From Rhizobacter sp964253025 (GTDB lineage Bacteria > Pseudomonadota > Gammaproteobacteria > Burkholderiales > Burkholderiaceae_C): DNA of 64,000 nt. Where the stretch lies: positions 2,728,001-2,792,000 of the forward strand of contig NZ_CAXUQC020000001.1 of assembly GCF_964253025.1 (NCBI RefSeq). Direction: 5' to 3'. The notes beneath the pieces were generated by a model that was given only the letters and a program-made list of their open reading frames with translations, had not been told where the DNA came from and made no database searches. Position 1 is the first letter of the stretch. Each line of letters begins with the position of its first letter. Positions 9,323-17,665 of this stretch are shown in pieces. The translations under genes and the position numbers were made by a program.

Positions 9323-9724
9323 GTGGACCTGCACGGGTGTCAAGGATGGATACGACAAGCGGCAGCGCGTGCCGTTGAGCTCGTCAAAGCTTTCGACCGA
9401 GCCAGGTCAACGATTGATTCGGCATGGCAGCACGCTTTTCTTCGAATCGCGAATGTACCCGGCGCGACCGAGGTCAAGGCGTATTTCGGCGGCTCGCGTG
9501 GCGTTGAAATCGTCGACGTTATCGCTCACAAGCCCTTCATCCATTGGGCGTGCGGGATCGCCGGCCAGATATGCGATTCGCTTCAATCAGCCCGTCCGTT
9601 CAAGGTAGCACTGGTTGAGCTCAATGCCGATTTATCTTGCGAAATGAAGTACGAATTTCAGAATCCGCAGCGATGGGCAATCTCGAGATTGAAAGGCGGA
9701 TCAGGGCTCCCGGCCGAATACTGA
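9323..9724 (+). CDS. Hypothetical protein, possibly a truncated or displaced gene
   Basis: A 133-codon frame begins at a GTG with no Shine-Dalgarno sequence. It lies in the same reading frame as the HEAT-repeat gene, and the frame is open back to that gene's TGA at 9269-9271. The residues include VKAYFGGSRGVEIVDVIAH and ALVELNADLSCEMKYEF, which read like real protein, but I recognise no family. An AGGAG at 9262-9266 would fit a rare ATT start at 9281. It may be a small partner of the large protein, or the remnant of a longer gene. Confidence is low. Confidence 0.4.
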   Translation: MDLHGCQGWIRQAAARAVELVKAFDRARSTIDSAWQHAFLRIANVPGATEVKAYFGGSRGVEIVDVIAHKPFIHWACGIAGQICDSLQSARPFKVALVELNADLSCEMKYEFQNPQRWAISRLKGGSGLPAEY

Positions 9725-10017
9725 AATCGGGGAAACAACCACCGCTTTTCGCCGGCTAATCCGACATGCCGAAGGGTAGCAACGGGACGGTAACGGCCCA
9801 TCGTCGGTCCAACAGTGTGCACGGCTTCGCGACGATCCAGTTCGGGGCCGCGGACCATCCTGAGAATTCTGCGCAGACCGGCGTTGACTCAGGCGCACTC
9901 AAAGCGATCCGCGCGTCGGACTTGCATGCGGGACGCCGCCTGGTCGTCAGGTCGTAGTAAAGGGCCTTCACCACGCGAACCGCGGCTTCGCCGCATCGGC
10001 CCGCGCCGCGGGGGCGG

Positions 10018-10776
10018 TCAGCGCTGCCTGATCGCCAAGGACCGAGCGGCCCCCAAGCGCCGAGACACCGCAGCGTTCAGCTCCCGGGTGAGCGGGTTCC
10101 ATCGTGCGGAGATCTTGTCGAGGTCCGCGGTCAGCCGATCGGCCGTGGCGGTCTCGCCCCGGGCCAGGCACCAGATGGCGTACTCCGCCTTGGCTTCATA
10201 CGTGCCGTGCTGTTCGATGGCCGCATCGAAGGCCACACGGGCTTCGGCGTCCCGCGACGTGCCCGCGTACGAACGCGCGATGAGCAAGGCCACCGCGTCC
10301 GGGCGGAAGTCGGGGCGCTCCGCTCGCAAGGCTTCGAGGTGGCGCAGGGCCTCGACATAGCGCTGGCATTCGACGAACGCGCGTGCTGCGCCGAGGCGAA
10401 TGTCGGGGTCCGAAGCGAAGGGGCCGTGCAGGCAGGCCTCATAGCGCTCGGCCGCCTCACCGGCATCACCCGTGTCGAGCAGTGCGGCCGCCAGGCGCAG
10501 CTGGTTCTGAGCCGTCGGCGCCTCGTCCAGCGCGATGCGCGCTTCGCGCACTTCACGCGTGGGATCCAGCGCTCGCGCTGCGGCCGAGACGGCCCGCAGG
10601 GCACCCCGCTCCATCCGGGAATTGGGCAGGTAGACCCCGAAGAGGTACACGAGGCTGCCCAACAGCGGGAAGGCGAACAAGATGAACAGCCAGTACATCT
10701 GCTGGCGTGTGCGGATGGCATGGATCGCGCACAGCAACGCGAACACGACGTGAAGCCCCAGACCTGCGAATGGCAT
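10018..10776 (-). CDS. PLDc_N-like / tetratricopeptide membrane protein
   Basis: The 252-residue protein starts with two hydrophobic segments (residues ~5-20 and ~25-45). The second contains YWLFILFAFPLLGSLVYLFGVYLP, which resembles the N-terminal domain of cardiolipin synthases (PLDc_N). Helical repeats follow (AAALLDTGDAGEAAERYEACL, ARAFVECQRYVEALRHLEAL) of tetratricopeptide type. No phospholipase HKD motif is present, so it is not a synthase; an inner-membrane scaffold or envelope assembly factor is more likely. The ATG at 10776 is preceded by a strong GGGGAGG ribosome-binding site. The function is unknown. Confidence 0.75.
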   Translation of the reverse strand: MPFAGLGLHVVFALLCAIHAIRTRQQMYWLFILFAFPLLGSLVYLFGVYLPNSRMERGALRAVSAAARALDPTREVREARIALDEAPTAQNQLRLAAALLDTGDAGEAAERYEACLHGPFASDPDIRLGAARAFVECQRYVEALRHLEALRAERPDFRPDAVALLIARSYAGTSRDAEARVAFDAAIEQHGTYEAKAEYAIWCLARGETATADRLTADLDKISARWNPLTRELNAAVSRRLGAARSLAIRQR

Positions 10777-11068
10777 CGCCCCTCCCCTTTTGTATTGTTG
10801 GCGTTTGCGACCGGCATTCTGGCGCAAGCCCGACGGGCGTTCCACCGCAGACTCTGAAAAAACTGGCGGCCGACTGCCACGCTCCACGAAAGAAGGTCGC
10901 AACGCTCGATTGCCTCCGCATCGCAACGATTGGAAGGCCATGCGCCGCTCCGAATTGGGCTGGGATTGCGGACTTGTTCAGTGCATGAGTGCTCAAGGCC
11001 GTCGCGACAATGTCGATATAGGGTTTACCCCCATTTCGACACAACAAGGGCCACGAGCCCTTCAAGCC

Positions 11069-11245
11069 ATGACCACGTTCCGCTACCTGCTCCGCGCCTT
11101 GCGCCTCATGTTCACTGCCGAGACCTTGGATCAGCGAGAAGAGAAGTTTCTCTCCGGGGCGTCCGACCACGCCGACCTGGAGCGACGCATCGCTGCGCAC
11201 TCGCGCGGCTTCATGGCCTTGATCCCGTCGAGCACCGGTCGCTGA
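11069..11245 (+). CDS. DUF3563 family mini-protein
   Basis: A 58-residue basic/amphipathic protein starts at the ATG at 11069. It has the DUF3563 pattern found mainly in Burkholderiales: a short hydrophobic N terminus, then a charged helix ending in ADLERRIAAHSRG, equivalent to the family's LERR motif. The family function is unknown. It is divergent from the PLDc_N-like gene across about 290 bp, in which I see no other gene. Confidence 0.65.
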   Translation: MTTFRYLLRALRLMFTAETLDQREEKFLSGASDHADLERRIAAHSRGFMALIPSSTGR

Positions 11246-11640
11246 AATTCCAGGTCAGTTCTATCGACCTTTCAGGTGCCCGCCTGCCGTCCCGGTTGGC
11301 GCGGCGACACATGCCGTCCATCGGCGCTCGGCCGCGGCAGTGCGTTGCAGCGACCGACTGGATCCGCGGGCGTGACGCAGCCATTCGAACGCCTTGAGCC
11401 GCGGGTTCGACAGCGCCTTGGCCGAGCAGCAGCAACTCCGAACGACCCGTTCAGAGCTGCCGATTGCGCGCCAGCGGCGGATTCTTCGCGAAGTACCGTC
11501 GAATGCCCACCGAGAGCGCCTCAACCAGTTCAGCCTAGTAGTCCGGGGGCGTCGGGGTCAGGTCCGCCACTTTGCAATCCTATGGACGTCTATACAAATG
11601 CGCGGCCCCCACGATCGCAGCCTCGGCGCAGCGCGCTGGA
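11246..11640. other. 395-bp non-coding stretch containing a decayed copy of the amiC 3' end
   Basis: There is no intact gene between the DUF3563 gene and the end of the PEP-CTERM gene. The middle (11449-11547) is a near-exact copy of the last 94 bp of the amidase gene plus five further bases of flank and stop context. On the minus strand this copy carries an internal TAG stop, so it is not coding. The remaining sequence shows no motif I can name. Confidence 0.7.
11449..11547 (-). repeat. Direct repeat, decayed copy of the amiC 3' end
   Basis: These 99 bp match 12654-12752 with only three mismatches (at 11508, 11523 and 11537) and no gap, at a constant offset of 1,205 bp. Both edges are sharp. 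Read on the minus strand, it repeats the last codons of the amidase gene, but one change turns the CAG for Gln into TAG. It is therefore a pseudogene fragment. Together with the intact copy it brackets the PEP-CTERM gene. Confidence 0.95.
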
Positions 11641-12261
11641 TCAGCCCACGCGACGTCGCACGCCCCAGCCGATGCCGGCAAATCCCAGCATCATGAGCAA
11701 GGCGCTCGCAGGCTCGGGCACGGGTGAATGCAGCCCCTCCTGGAACACCATGTCGTAGTCAGAGCGCAATTCGCCTGCTGCGAAGTTGGTGATCAGCAGT
11801 TCACCGCCAGCATATGAGTTGTCGGTGGTGATCCGGATGCCGAGGGAGCCTGTGAGGATGGCGAGCTCGGCAACGTAGGTCTGGCCCGGGTTCAGGGCGA
11901 GGCGCTCGTTGAGGTCGAAGTGGAACCAGAAGCTGCCCGCCTTGTCGACGAGTACCGGGGCGGACTCGGCCAGGATGTTGCCGCTGAGCCCGTCGAAACC
12001 CGCGAGGCCGTCGCGAACGCGCACCACCACGTTCGCCTCGAATCCGCCCAACAGAAAGTCAAAGGCGTCGACTGCGGACAGGCCCGCGGTAAAGGACTGA
12101 CCATAGGAGTTTGGCGCGATGTTGCCGCCGGTGCCCGTGAAGGGACCCGGGTTGGCCTGGTCGATGGTGGTGATGGGTGCCGCCGTGGCGGCAAGCGCGC
12201 TGATCAGCAGGACCGCGGGCAAAAGCCGAGCGGTCAGTGAGCGCAGGGAGGGCGTGGTCAT
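11641..12261 (-). CDS. PEP-CTERM sorting-domain protein
   Basis: The 206-residue secreted protein has an N-terminal signal peptide (cleavage plausible after ALAATAA) and a beta-rich body. At the extreme C terminus is the exosortase signal: a PVPEPAS motif, a hydrophobic span LLMMLGFAGIGWG, and the Arg cluster VRRR. Such proteins are processed by exosortase/EpsH and are associated with exopolysaccharide or biofilm. No exosortase gene lies in this window. The start at ATG 12261 has an AAGGA element upstream. The gene lies between two copies of the amiC 3' end, which suggests it arrived by insertion. Confidence 0.9.
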   Translation of the reverse strand: MTTPSLRSLTARLLPAVLLISALAATAAPITTIDQANPGPFTGTGGNIAPNSYGQSFTAGLSAVDAFDFLLGGFEANVVVRVRDGLAGFDGLSGNILAESAPVLVDKAGSFWFHFDLNERLALNPGQTYVAELAILTGSLGIRITTDNSYAGGELLITNFAAGELRSDYDMVFQEGLHSPVPEPASALLMMLGFAGIGWGVRRRVG

Positions 12262-12655
12262 GGAGGTTCCTTCGATGAGACAGGACCGCAAGACACTGCG
12301 GGTCGCGCTGAGCGGCGGTCGATCACCTGGCGCGGCGCGGAGTGCACTACCCCCGGCGCCGCCGAGTTGTACCATGCACGCCCCGTCTGCGGGGCATTGA
12401 TTTCCGAGACGACCAGGCCAGTCCCAAGCCCGATTGACCGGGTTGGGTCCATGCCCGCCAGTCAGGCGCTTTTCCATCCGTGCCCGTGGCTGCGGCGCGG
12501 CTGCTCGATAGGCAGGCGCTGAGGAACACCAGAGCTCTGCAGTTGACGAATGCAAGGCCGACTTGAAGGTGCTCTCCGCCTGACGCCCTTCCTCGCACAA
12601 CTCCGGCCGTGGATTCAGCAGCCAAACGAAGCACAGCCAACGTCAACCGAATAGT
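12262..12655. other. 394-bp intergenic region upstream of the PEP-CTERM gene
   Basis: This gap separates the stop of the amidase gene from the start of the PEP-CTERM gene. It must contain the latter's promoter, but I can point to no convincing -10/-35 or sigma-54 pair. No open frame has a ribosome-binding site or a recognisable product. It belongs to the 1.1 kb insert bounded by the 99-bp repeats. Confidence 0.4.
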
Positions 12656-12752
12656 TCAGAGCTGCCGATTGCGCGCCAGCGGCGGATTCTTCGCGAAGTA
12701 CCGTCGAATGCCGACCGAGAGCGCCTCCACCAGTTCAGCCTGGTAGTCCGGG
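12654..12752 (-). repeat. Direct repeat, intact copy (3' end of amiC)
   Basis: This is the functional copy of the 99-bp repeat. It covers the last 94 bp of the amidase coding sequence together with the stop codon and two bases beyond it. The other copy is at 11449-11547 in the same orientation. A gene restored or retained at its 3' end, with a second partial copy across an insert, is the arrangement left by insertion or recombination at a gene end. Confidence 0.95.
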
Positions 12753-13996
12753 TCCCGCAGCTTCTGCTCTTCCTCCGGATTCGAGATGAACGCCGTCTCG
12801 ACGAGGATGGAGGGGATGTCGGGCGCCTTCAGCACGGCGAATCCGGCCTGCTCGACGTTGCGCTTGTGCAGGCGCCCCACCTTGCCGATCTGGCCCAGCA
12901 CCTCGTTGCCGAGCTTGAGGCTGTCCTTGATCTGGGCGGCGGTGCTCATGTCGAGCAGGGTGCGCATCACGGTGGCGTCGCGGGCCTTGATGTTCACGCC
13001 GCCGACGATGTCGGCCGCATTCTCCTTGTTGGCCATCCAGCGCGCCGCGGCGCTGGTGGCGCCGCCTTGCGAAAGGGCGAACACCGAGGCGCCGCGGGCC
13101 TGGGGCTTCATGAAGGCGTCGGCGTGGATGGAGACGAAGAGGTCGGCTTGCACGCGGCGCGCCTTGCGCACGCGTTCGTGCAGGGGCACGAAGAAGTCGG
13201 CATCGCGGGTGAGCATGGCGCGCATGCCGGGCATCTTGTTCAGGCTGTCGCGCAGCTTCAGTGCCACCGCCAGCACCACGTCCTTCTCGCGCAGCCCGCT
13301 CGGGCCGATGGCGCCAGGGTCTTCACCGCCGTGGCCGGGGTCGAGGGCCACGATGATGAGGCGGTCGATGCGCTCCTGGGTGGTGGGCGGCGGGCGCGGC
13401 GTCATCATGGGCGGCGTGGATGCCGCCGGTTCCGGGCTGCTGGCCGCCCCGCCCGGTGGGCGCGGCAGCGGCGGCCGGCCCATCTTGCCGATGAACTCGC
13501 CGAGCGCGTCCTGCACCGCCTCGGCGGCCTGTTGCTCCGCCGTCTGCTTCTCGCTGATGAGCGCCAGCAGCGGGTCGACCTCCTGCACGGGGTGCAGGTC
13601 GAACACGAGCCGGTGCTGGTAGGCGGCCACCGGGTCGAGCGTGAAGAGCTGCGGTGCGGTGGCCTGCTTCAGGTCGAGCACCAGGCGCACGACGCGGGGC
13701 TGGTTCTGGCCCACGCGCACGCCGGCGATGTACGGGTCGTCCGACTTGACCTTCCCGACGAGCTCGCGCAGCGCGGGGCTCAACTCCAGGCCATCGATGT
13801 CGATGACGAGGCGGCGCGGGTTGTCCGCCATGAAGTGCTTGACGGACAGCACGGTGTCGGACTCGAGCGTCACGCGGGTGTACTCGTCGGCGGGCCAGAC
13901 GCGCACGGCCACGAGCGAGGCGCCGAAGGCGATCTCGGCGGAGCCGAGGCTCAGCACGACGCTGCCGAGCGCCTGCAATGCGGTGCGCCGCTTCAC
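12656..13996 (-). CDS. amiC: N-acetylmuramoyl-L-alanine amidase, AmiC/AmiB type
   Basis: The periplasmic zinc amidase cleaves the stem peptide from muramic acid in septal peptidoglycan during cell separation. The 446-residue protein starts with a twin-arginine export signal (KRRTALQALG, then a hydrophobic run to AFGA). An AMIN targeting domain follows, then a Pro-rich linker around residues 180-215. The C-terminal Amidase_3 domain shows zinc-ligand motifs DPGHGGEDPG, GLREKD, SIHADA and the catalytic Glu in VETAFISN. The GTG start at 13996 overlaps the tsaE stop as GTGA, indicating translational coupling. Its last 94 bp are duplicated 1.2 kb downstream. Confidence 0.95.
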   Translation of the reverse strand: MKRRTALQALGSVVLSLGSAEIAFGASLVAVRVWPADEYTRVTLESDTVLSVKHFMADNPRRLVIDIDGLELSPALRELVGKVKSDDPYIAGVRVGQNQPRVVRLVLDLKQATAPQLFTLDPVAAYQHRLVFDLHPVQEVDPLLALISEKQTAEQQAAEAVQDALGEFIGKMGRPPLPRPPGGAASSPEPAASTPPMMTPRPPPTTQERIDRLIIVALDPGHGGEDPGAIGPSGLREKDVVLAVALKLRDSLNKMPGMRAMLTRDADFFVPLHERVRKARRVQADLFVSIHADAFMKPQARGASVFALSQGGATSAAARWMANKENAADIVGGVNIKARDATVMRTLLDMSTAAQIKDSLKLGNEVLGQIGKVGRLHKRNVEQAGFAVLKAPDIPSILVETAFISNPEEEQKLRDPDYQAELVEALSVGIRRYFAKNPPLARNRQL

Positions 13997-14457
13997 GGCA
14001 GCAGCTCCAGGCCGAGGGGGGTGCAGGCGGAATAGGTCACGCGGCGTTCGTCTCCGGAAAGCGGGACGAGTTCCATCCGCAGGTCCGGCACGGGCAGCAG
14101 GCCGGCGGCCTGCTCGGGCCATTCGGCGAGCTTGAGGCCGGCGCTTGCGAACACGTCGCGAAAGCCGGCGTCCTCCCATTCCTGGGGATCGTTGAAGCGG
14201 TAGAAGTCGAAGTGCCAGACCTTGCGGCCCGCCGGTTCATAGGCTTCCATCACGGCGTAGGTGGGGCTCTTCACCCGACCCGTCACGCCGAGCGCCTGCA
14301 GCAGATGGCGAACGAAGGTTGTCTTGCCGGCACCCAGCGTGCCGTGCAACTCGATGTAGGCCTGCGCAACCGCAGGGCGCGCTGCGAGCTCGCGGGCGGC
14401 GGCGGCGCATGCCCCCTCGTCGGGCCAGTGCTGCGTGCGGGTTTCTAGAATCGGCAA
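13993..14457 (-). CDS. tsaE: tRNA threonylcarbamoyladenosine biosynthesis protein TsaE
   Basis: TsaE is the ATPase partner of TsaB-TsaD in forming t6A37 in ANN-decoding tRNAs. The protein is 154 residues with a Walker A LHGTLGAGKTTF near residue 40, the switch-like RVKSPTYAVMEAY, and HFDFYRFNDPQEWEDAG, all diagnostic. The only usable start is a TTG at 14455-14457, directly abutting the divergent queG ATG at 14458. No later in-frame ATG precedes the Walker motif. The stop overlaps the amiC GTG start by four bases, a tsaE-amiC arrangement common in proteobacteria. Confidence 0.94.
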   Translation of the reverse strand: MPILETRTQHWPDEGACAAAARELAARPAVAQAYIELHGTLGAGKTTFVRHLLQALGVTGRVKSPTYAVMEAYEPAGRKVWHFDFYRFNDPQEWEDAGFRDVFASAGLKLAEWPEQAAGLLPVPDLRMELVPLSGDERRVTYSACTPLGLELLP

Positions 14458-15570
14458 ATGACGGACGTCCGGATCGAAGACAAGGAACTCCAGGCCTCGC
14501 TGGTCGAGCAGCTGCGGGGCTGGGCGCGTGCGCTCGGATTTTCACAGATCGGCGTGGCCGATGTGGATCTGTCGTCGGCCGAGCCGGGTCTTTTGGCCTG
14601 GCTGCAGGACGGCTTTCACGGTTCGATGGCCTACATGGCCACCCACGGGCTGCGTCGCGCCCGTCCGGCCGAGCTGGTGCCGGGCACCGTGCGCGTCATC
14701 ACCGCGCGCATGGACTACCTGCCACGCGACTTGCCGGACGGCTGGCAGGCCGTCGAGTGGCAGCGCCTCGACGAGCCCACGGCGGCCGGCGTCTCGCTCT
14801 ACGCGCGCGGCCGGGACTACCACAAGGTGCTGCGCAACCGGCTCCAGAAGCTCGCCGACCAGCTGGCGGCCGAGGTCGGCCCGCTCGGCTACCGCGTCTT
14901 CACCGACTCCGCGCCGGTGCTGGAGGTGGAGCTCGCGTCGCGCAGCGGCATCGGCTGGCGCGGCAAGCACACCCTCACCCTGCACCGCGAGGCAGGCTCG
15001 ATGTTTTTCCTCGGCGAGATCTATGTCGACCTGCCGCTGCCCTTGTCCGAACCGGTCAGCGCCCACTGCGGCGAATGCCGCGCCTGCATCGACGTCTGCC
15101 CCACGGGCGCGATCGTGGCGCCGTACCGCGTGGACGCGCGCCGCTGCATCTCGTACCTCACCATCGAGCACGACGGCGCCATCCCGGAGGACCTTCGCCC
15201 GCTCATGGGCAACCGCATCTACGGCTGCGACGACTGCCAGTTGGTGTGCCCCTGGAACAAGTTCGCCCAGCGCAGCACCCTCCCCGACTTCGACGCCCGC
15301 GCGCCACTCACCCACCCGGACCTGCTGACGCTCTGGCGCTGGACCGAGGACGACTTCCTGCGCCACACCGAAGGCGGCCCCATCCGCCGCATCGGCTTCG
15401 AGCGATGGCAGCGCAACATTGCCGTGGGTCTGGGCAACGCGCTGCGCCAGGTCTTGACCCCGGAACAGGACGACGAGATCCGGCACGCCCTCGCCGCTCG
15501 GCGCGAGGCTGCCACGGAACTCGTGCGCGAGCACATCGACTGGGCCCTGCGCCACGCGCCGCGCCGCTGA
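14458..15570 (+). CDS. queG: Epoxyqueuosine reductase QueG
   Basis: QueG is the cobalamin- and iron-sulfur-dependent enzyme that reduces epoxyqueuosine to queuosine in the wobble position of GUN tRNAs. The 370-residue protein has the N-terminal corrin-binding domain. A dicluster ferredoxin module follows: C204, C207, C210 and C214 in CGECRACIDVCPTG, and C257, C260 and C264 in CDDCQLVCPW, with a further Cys in RRCISY between. A helical C-terminal region recognises tRNA. It is divergent from tsaE with no base between the two start codons, so its promoter must lie within tsaE. Confidence 0.96.
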   Translation: MTDVRIEDKELQASLVEQLRGWARALGFSQIGVADVDLSSAEPGLLAWLQDGFHGSMAYMATHGLRRARPAELVPGTVRVITARMDYLPRDLPDGWQAVEWQRLDEPTAAGVSLYARGRDYHKVLRNRLQKLADQLAAEVGPLGYRVFTDSAPVLEVELASRSGIGWRGKHTLTLHREAGSMFFLGEIYVDLPLPLSEPVSAHCGECRACIDVCPTGAIVAPYRVDARRCISYLTIEHDGAIPEDLRPLMGNRIYGCDDCQLVCPWNKFAQRSTLPDFDARAPLTHPDLLTLWRWTEDDFLRHTEGGPIRRIGFERWQRNIAVGLGNALRQVLTPEQDDEIRHALAARREAATELVREHIDWALRHAPRR

Positions 15571-15587
15571 CTGCGGCAATCAGGGTC

Positions 15588-16490
15588 TCAGGTCACCCAT
15601 CCGAGCACGGCCAGCCACCACGGGATGCTCACCATGCCGATGAGGATGGAGAGCGACACCAGACCGGCCACGAAGGGCCCGTCGCCGCCCATGCGGGCCG
15701 CGAGCACATAGGCGCTCGAGGCCGTCGGCATGGCAGCGAACAGCACGACCACCAGCCGCTGCTCGGGCGGCAGCGCGAAGGCGATGGCCAGGCCGATGCC
15801 GATCATCGGCAGCACGGCGTGCCGAATGGCAAGGAAGGTGGCGCCCAGCACCGGGGCGGACTTGAGTCCGCCGAGCCGCAGGCCGGCCCCCACCGCGAGC
15901 AGGCCGACCGGCAGCGCCGCGACGCCGATGCGCTGCAGGGTGGTGCTCACGGCGTCGGGAAAACGCACGCCGGCGAGGTTGGCCGCCAGGCCGAGCAAGG
16001 TGGCGACGATCAGCGGGTTGCGCACGATCTCGCGGGCGTACGACTGGCCACCGTGGCGCGCCAGCGGCCACACGGCCGCGACGTTGCAGATGGGCACCCC
16101 GAAGGCCATGAGCAGGGCCATCCAGGCGACGCCGGTCGGCCCGCCGAGTCGCTCCGCGAGTGCCAGTGCGATGAAGGAGTTGAAGCGGAACGACACCTGT
16201 GCACCGGAGGCATGCAGGCGGCCATCCACGCCGGGCCACAGGCGCACCGCATAGGCGAGCGCCACACCGCACAGCAGCGTGGTGAGCCCCGCGGCCGTCA
16301 GGCTCATGGTCTGAGCCGGCTGAAGCGGGCTGCGCACCACCGAGTTGAACAACAGCACGGGAAACAGCAGGTAGTACACCAGCCGCTCGGCGGCTTCCCA
16401 CACGCTGCGGTCGAGTGCCGTGAAGCGGCACAGGAAGAAGCCGCAGGCGATCAGCAGGAAGTCGGGCAGCAGCAGCAAAGCGGTGGACAT
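15588..16490 (-). CDS. AEC family transporter (auxin-efflux-carrier type)
   Basis: The 300-residue inner-membrane carrier has about ten hydrophobic segments. It has the AEC (Mem_trans) pattern: an early PDFLLIACGFFL helix, polar breaks such as RFNSFIALALAE, and a second half beginning with a NPLIVATLLGLAANLAG helix. Family members move malonate, other dicarboxylates or small organic anions; the substrate cannot be predicted. It converges on queG with 17 bp between the stops and is divergent from the Bug receptor gene. The start is the ATG at 16490. Confidence 0.88.
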   Translation of the reverse strand: MSTALLLLPDFLLIACGFFLCRFTALDRSVWEAAERLVYYLLFPVLLFNSVVRSPLQPAQTMSLTAAGLTTLLCGVALAYAVRLWPGVDGRLHASGAQVSFRFNSFIALALAERLGGPTGVAWMALLMAFGVPICNVAAVWPLARHGGQSYAREIVRNPLIVATLLGLAANLAGVRFPDAVSTTLQRIGVAALPVGLLAVGAGLRLGGLKSAPVLGATFLAIRHAVLPMIGIGLAIAFALPPEQRLVVVLFAAMPTASSAYVLAARMGGDGPFVAGLVSLSILIGMVSIPWWLAVLGWVT

Positions 16491-16683
16491 CCGGCAAGTG
16501 TGCCAGCCGCGACGCTGCGTAGTTTCCACAGCCCGCGAGCGCCAAGGCGCGTGCAACATGCCACGTCACAGGCCTTCCGGGGCCTGCCGCCTCGGGCACA
16601 TGCGCGATACTCCGACGATCCGGAGACTGCAGCGCCCGCAGGGGTGCCAGCCCCGACTCTTTCCTCATTCCAGGAGATTCGCC

Positions 16684-17658
16684 ATGCAACGCAGAACCCT
16701 CGTCGCCACCGCCGCTGCCGTCATGCTGGGTGCCACGACCAGTGTCTGGGCCCAGTCCACCTACCCGACCAAGAACGTGCGCCTGGTGGTGCCCTTCGCC
16801 CCGGGCGGCACCACGGACATCATCGCCCGCGTGCTGGCCGAAAAGCTCAACGGCCCGCTCGGCCAGACGGTGATCGTCGAGAACAAGGCGGGCGGCGGTG
16901 GTTCCATCGGCGCCAACGAAATCGCCCGTGCGCAGCCTGACGGCCACACCCTGGGCATCGCGACCGTGTCGACGACAGCGTCGAACCCCGCCATCAATCC
17001 CAAGATCGGCTACAACCCGCTGACCGACTTCACGTCGATCACCAACGTGGCCGCCACGCCGAACGTCATCGCGGTGCACCCGAGCTTCCCGGCCCGCGAC
17101 TACAAGGGCTTCATCGCGGAACTCAAGAAGCACCCTGGCAAGTACTCGTACGCCACCTCGGGCACCGGCGGCATCGGCCACATGCAGTTCGAGCTCTACA
17201 AGAGCCTGACCCAGACCTTCGTGACGCACATCCCGTACCGCGGCGCGGGCCCCGCCCTCAACGACACCGTGGCCGGCCAGGTCCCGATGATCTTCGACAA
17301 CCTGCCCTCTGCCCTGCCCTTCATCAAGGACGGCCGCCTCATCGCCATCGCCGTGGCCGCGCCGACGCGCCTGGCCGTGCTGCCGAACGTGCCGACGTTC
17401 AAGGAAGTGGGGCTGGAGCCGGTGAACCGCATGGCCTACTACGGCATCCACGGCCCGAAGAACCTGCCCAAGGACGTGGTCGACAAGGTGTACGCCGCCG
17501 TCAAGAAGACGATGGAAGACCCGACGGTCAAGCAGCGCATCGAGGCCACCGGTTCCATCCTCGTGGGCAACACGCCGCAGCAGTTCACCGCCCAGACCGC
17601 CGCCGAGTACGAGGTCTACAAGAAGGTCGTGGCCGCGCAGAAGCTGACGCTCGACTGA
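16684..17658 (+). CDS. Bug-family tripartite tricarboxylate transporter receptor
   Basis: This periplasmic solute-binding protein of the TctC/Bug family has 324 residues with a Sec signal peptide (MQRRTLVATAAAVMLG... cleaved near WAQS). Family hallmarks are YPTKNVRLVVPFAPGGTTDI, the GxxxVVENKAGGGGSIG ligand loop and PYRGAGPALNDTVAGQV. Such receptors are vastly expanded in Burkholderiales and bind carboxylates. No TctA/TctB membrane partner is adjacent, so it is an orphan receptor. An AGGAG lies eight bases before the ATG. Confidence 0.93.
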   Translation: MQRRTLVATAAAVMLGATTSVWAQSTYPTKNVRLVVPFAPGGTTDIIARVLAEKLNGPLGQTVIVENKAGGGGSIGANEIARAQPDGHTLGIATVSTTASNPAINPKIGYNPLTDFTSITNVAATPNVIAVHPSFPARDYKGFIAELKKHPGKYSYATSGTGGIGHMQFELYKSLTQTFVTHIPYRGAGPALNDTVAGQVPMIFDNLPSALPFIKDGRLIAIAVAAPTRLAVLPNVPTFKEVGLEPVNRMAYYGIHGPKNLPKDVVDKVYAAVKKTMEDPTVKQRIEATGSILVGNTPQQFTAQTAAEYEVYKKVVAAQKLTLD

Positions 17659-17665
17659 GCCGGGC

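Noticed and set aside
14319..16940. Rightward open frame of more than 870 codons over queG and the AEC gene
   Set aside because: It is Arg/Pro/Gly-rich, overlaps well-supported genes in another frame and strand, and has no recognisable domain. Long spurious frames are expected at this GC content.
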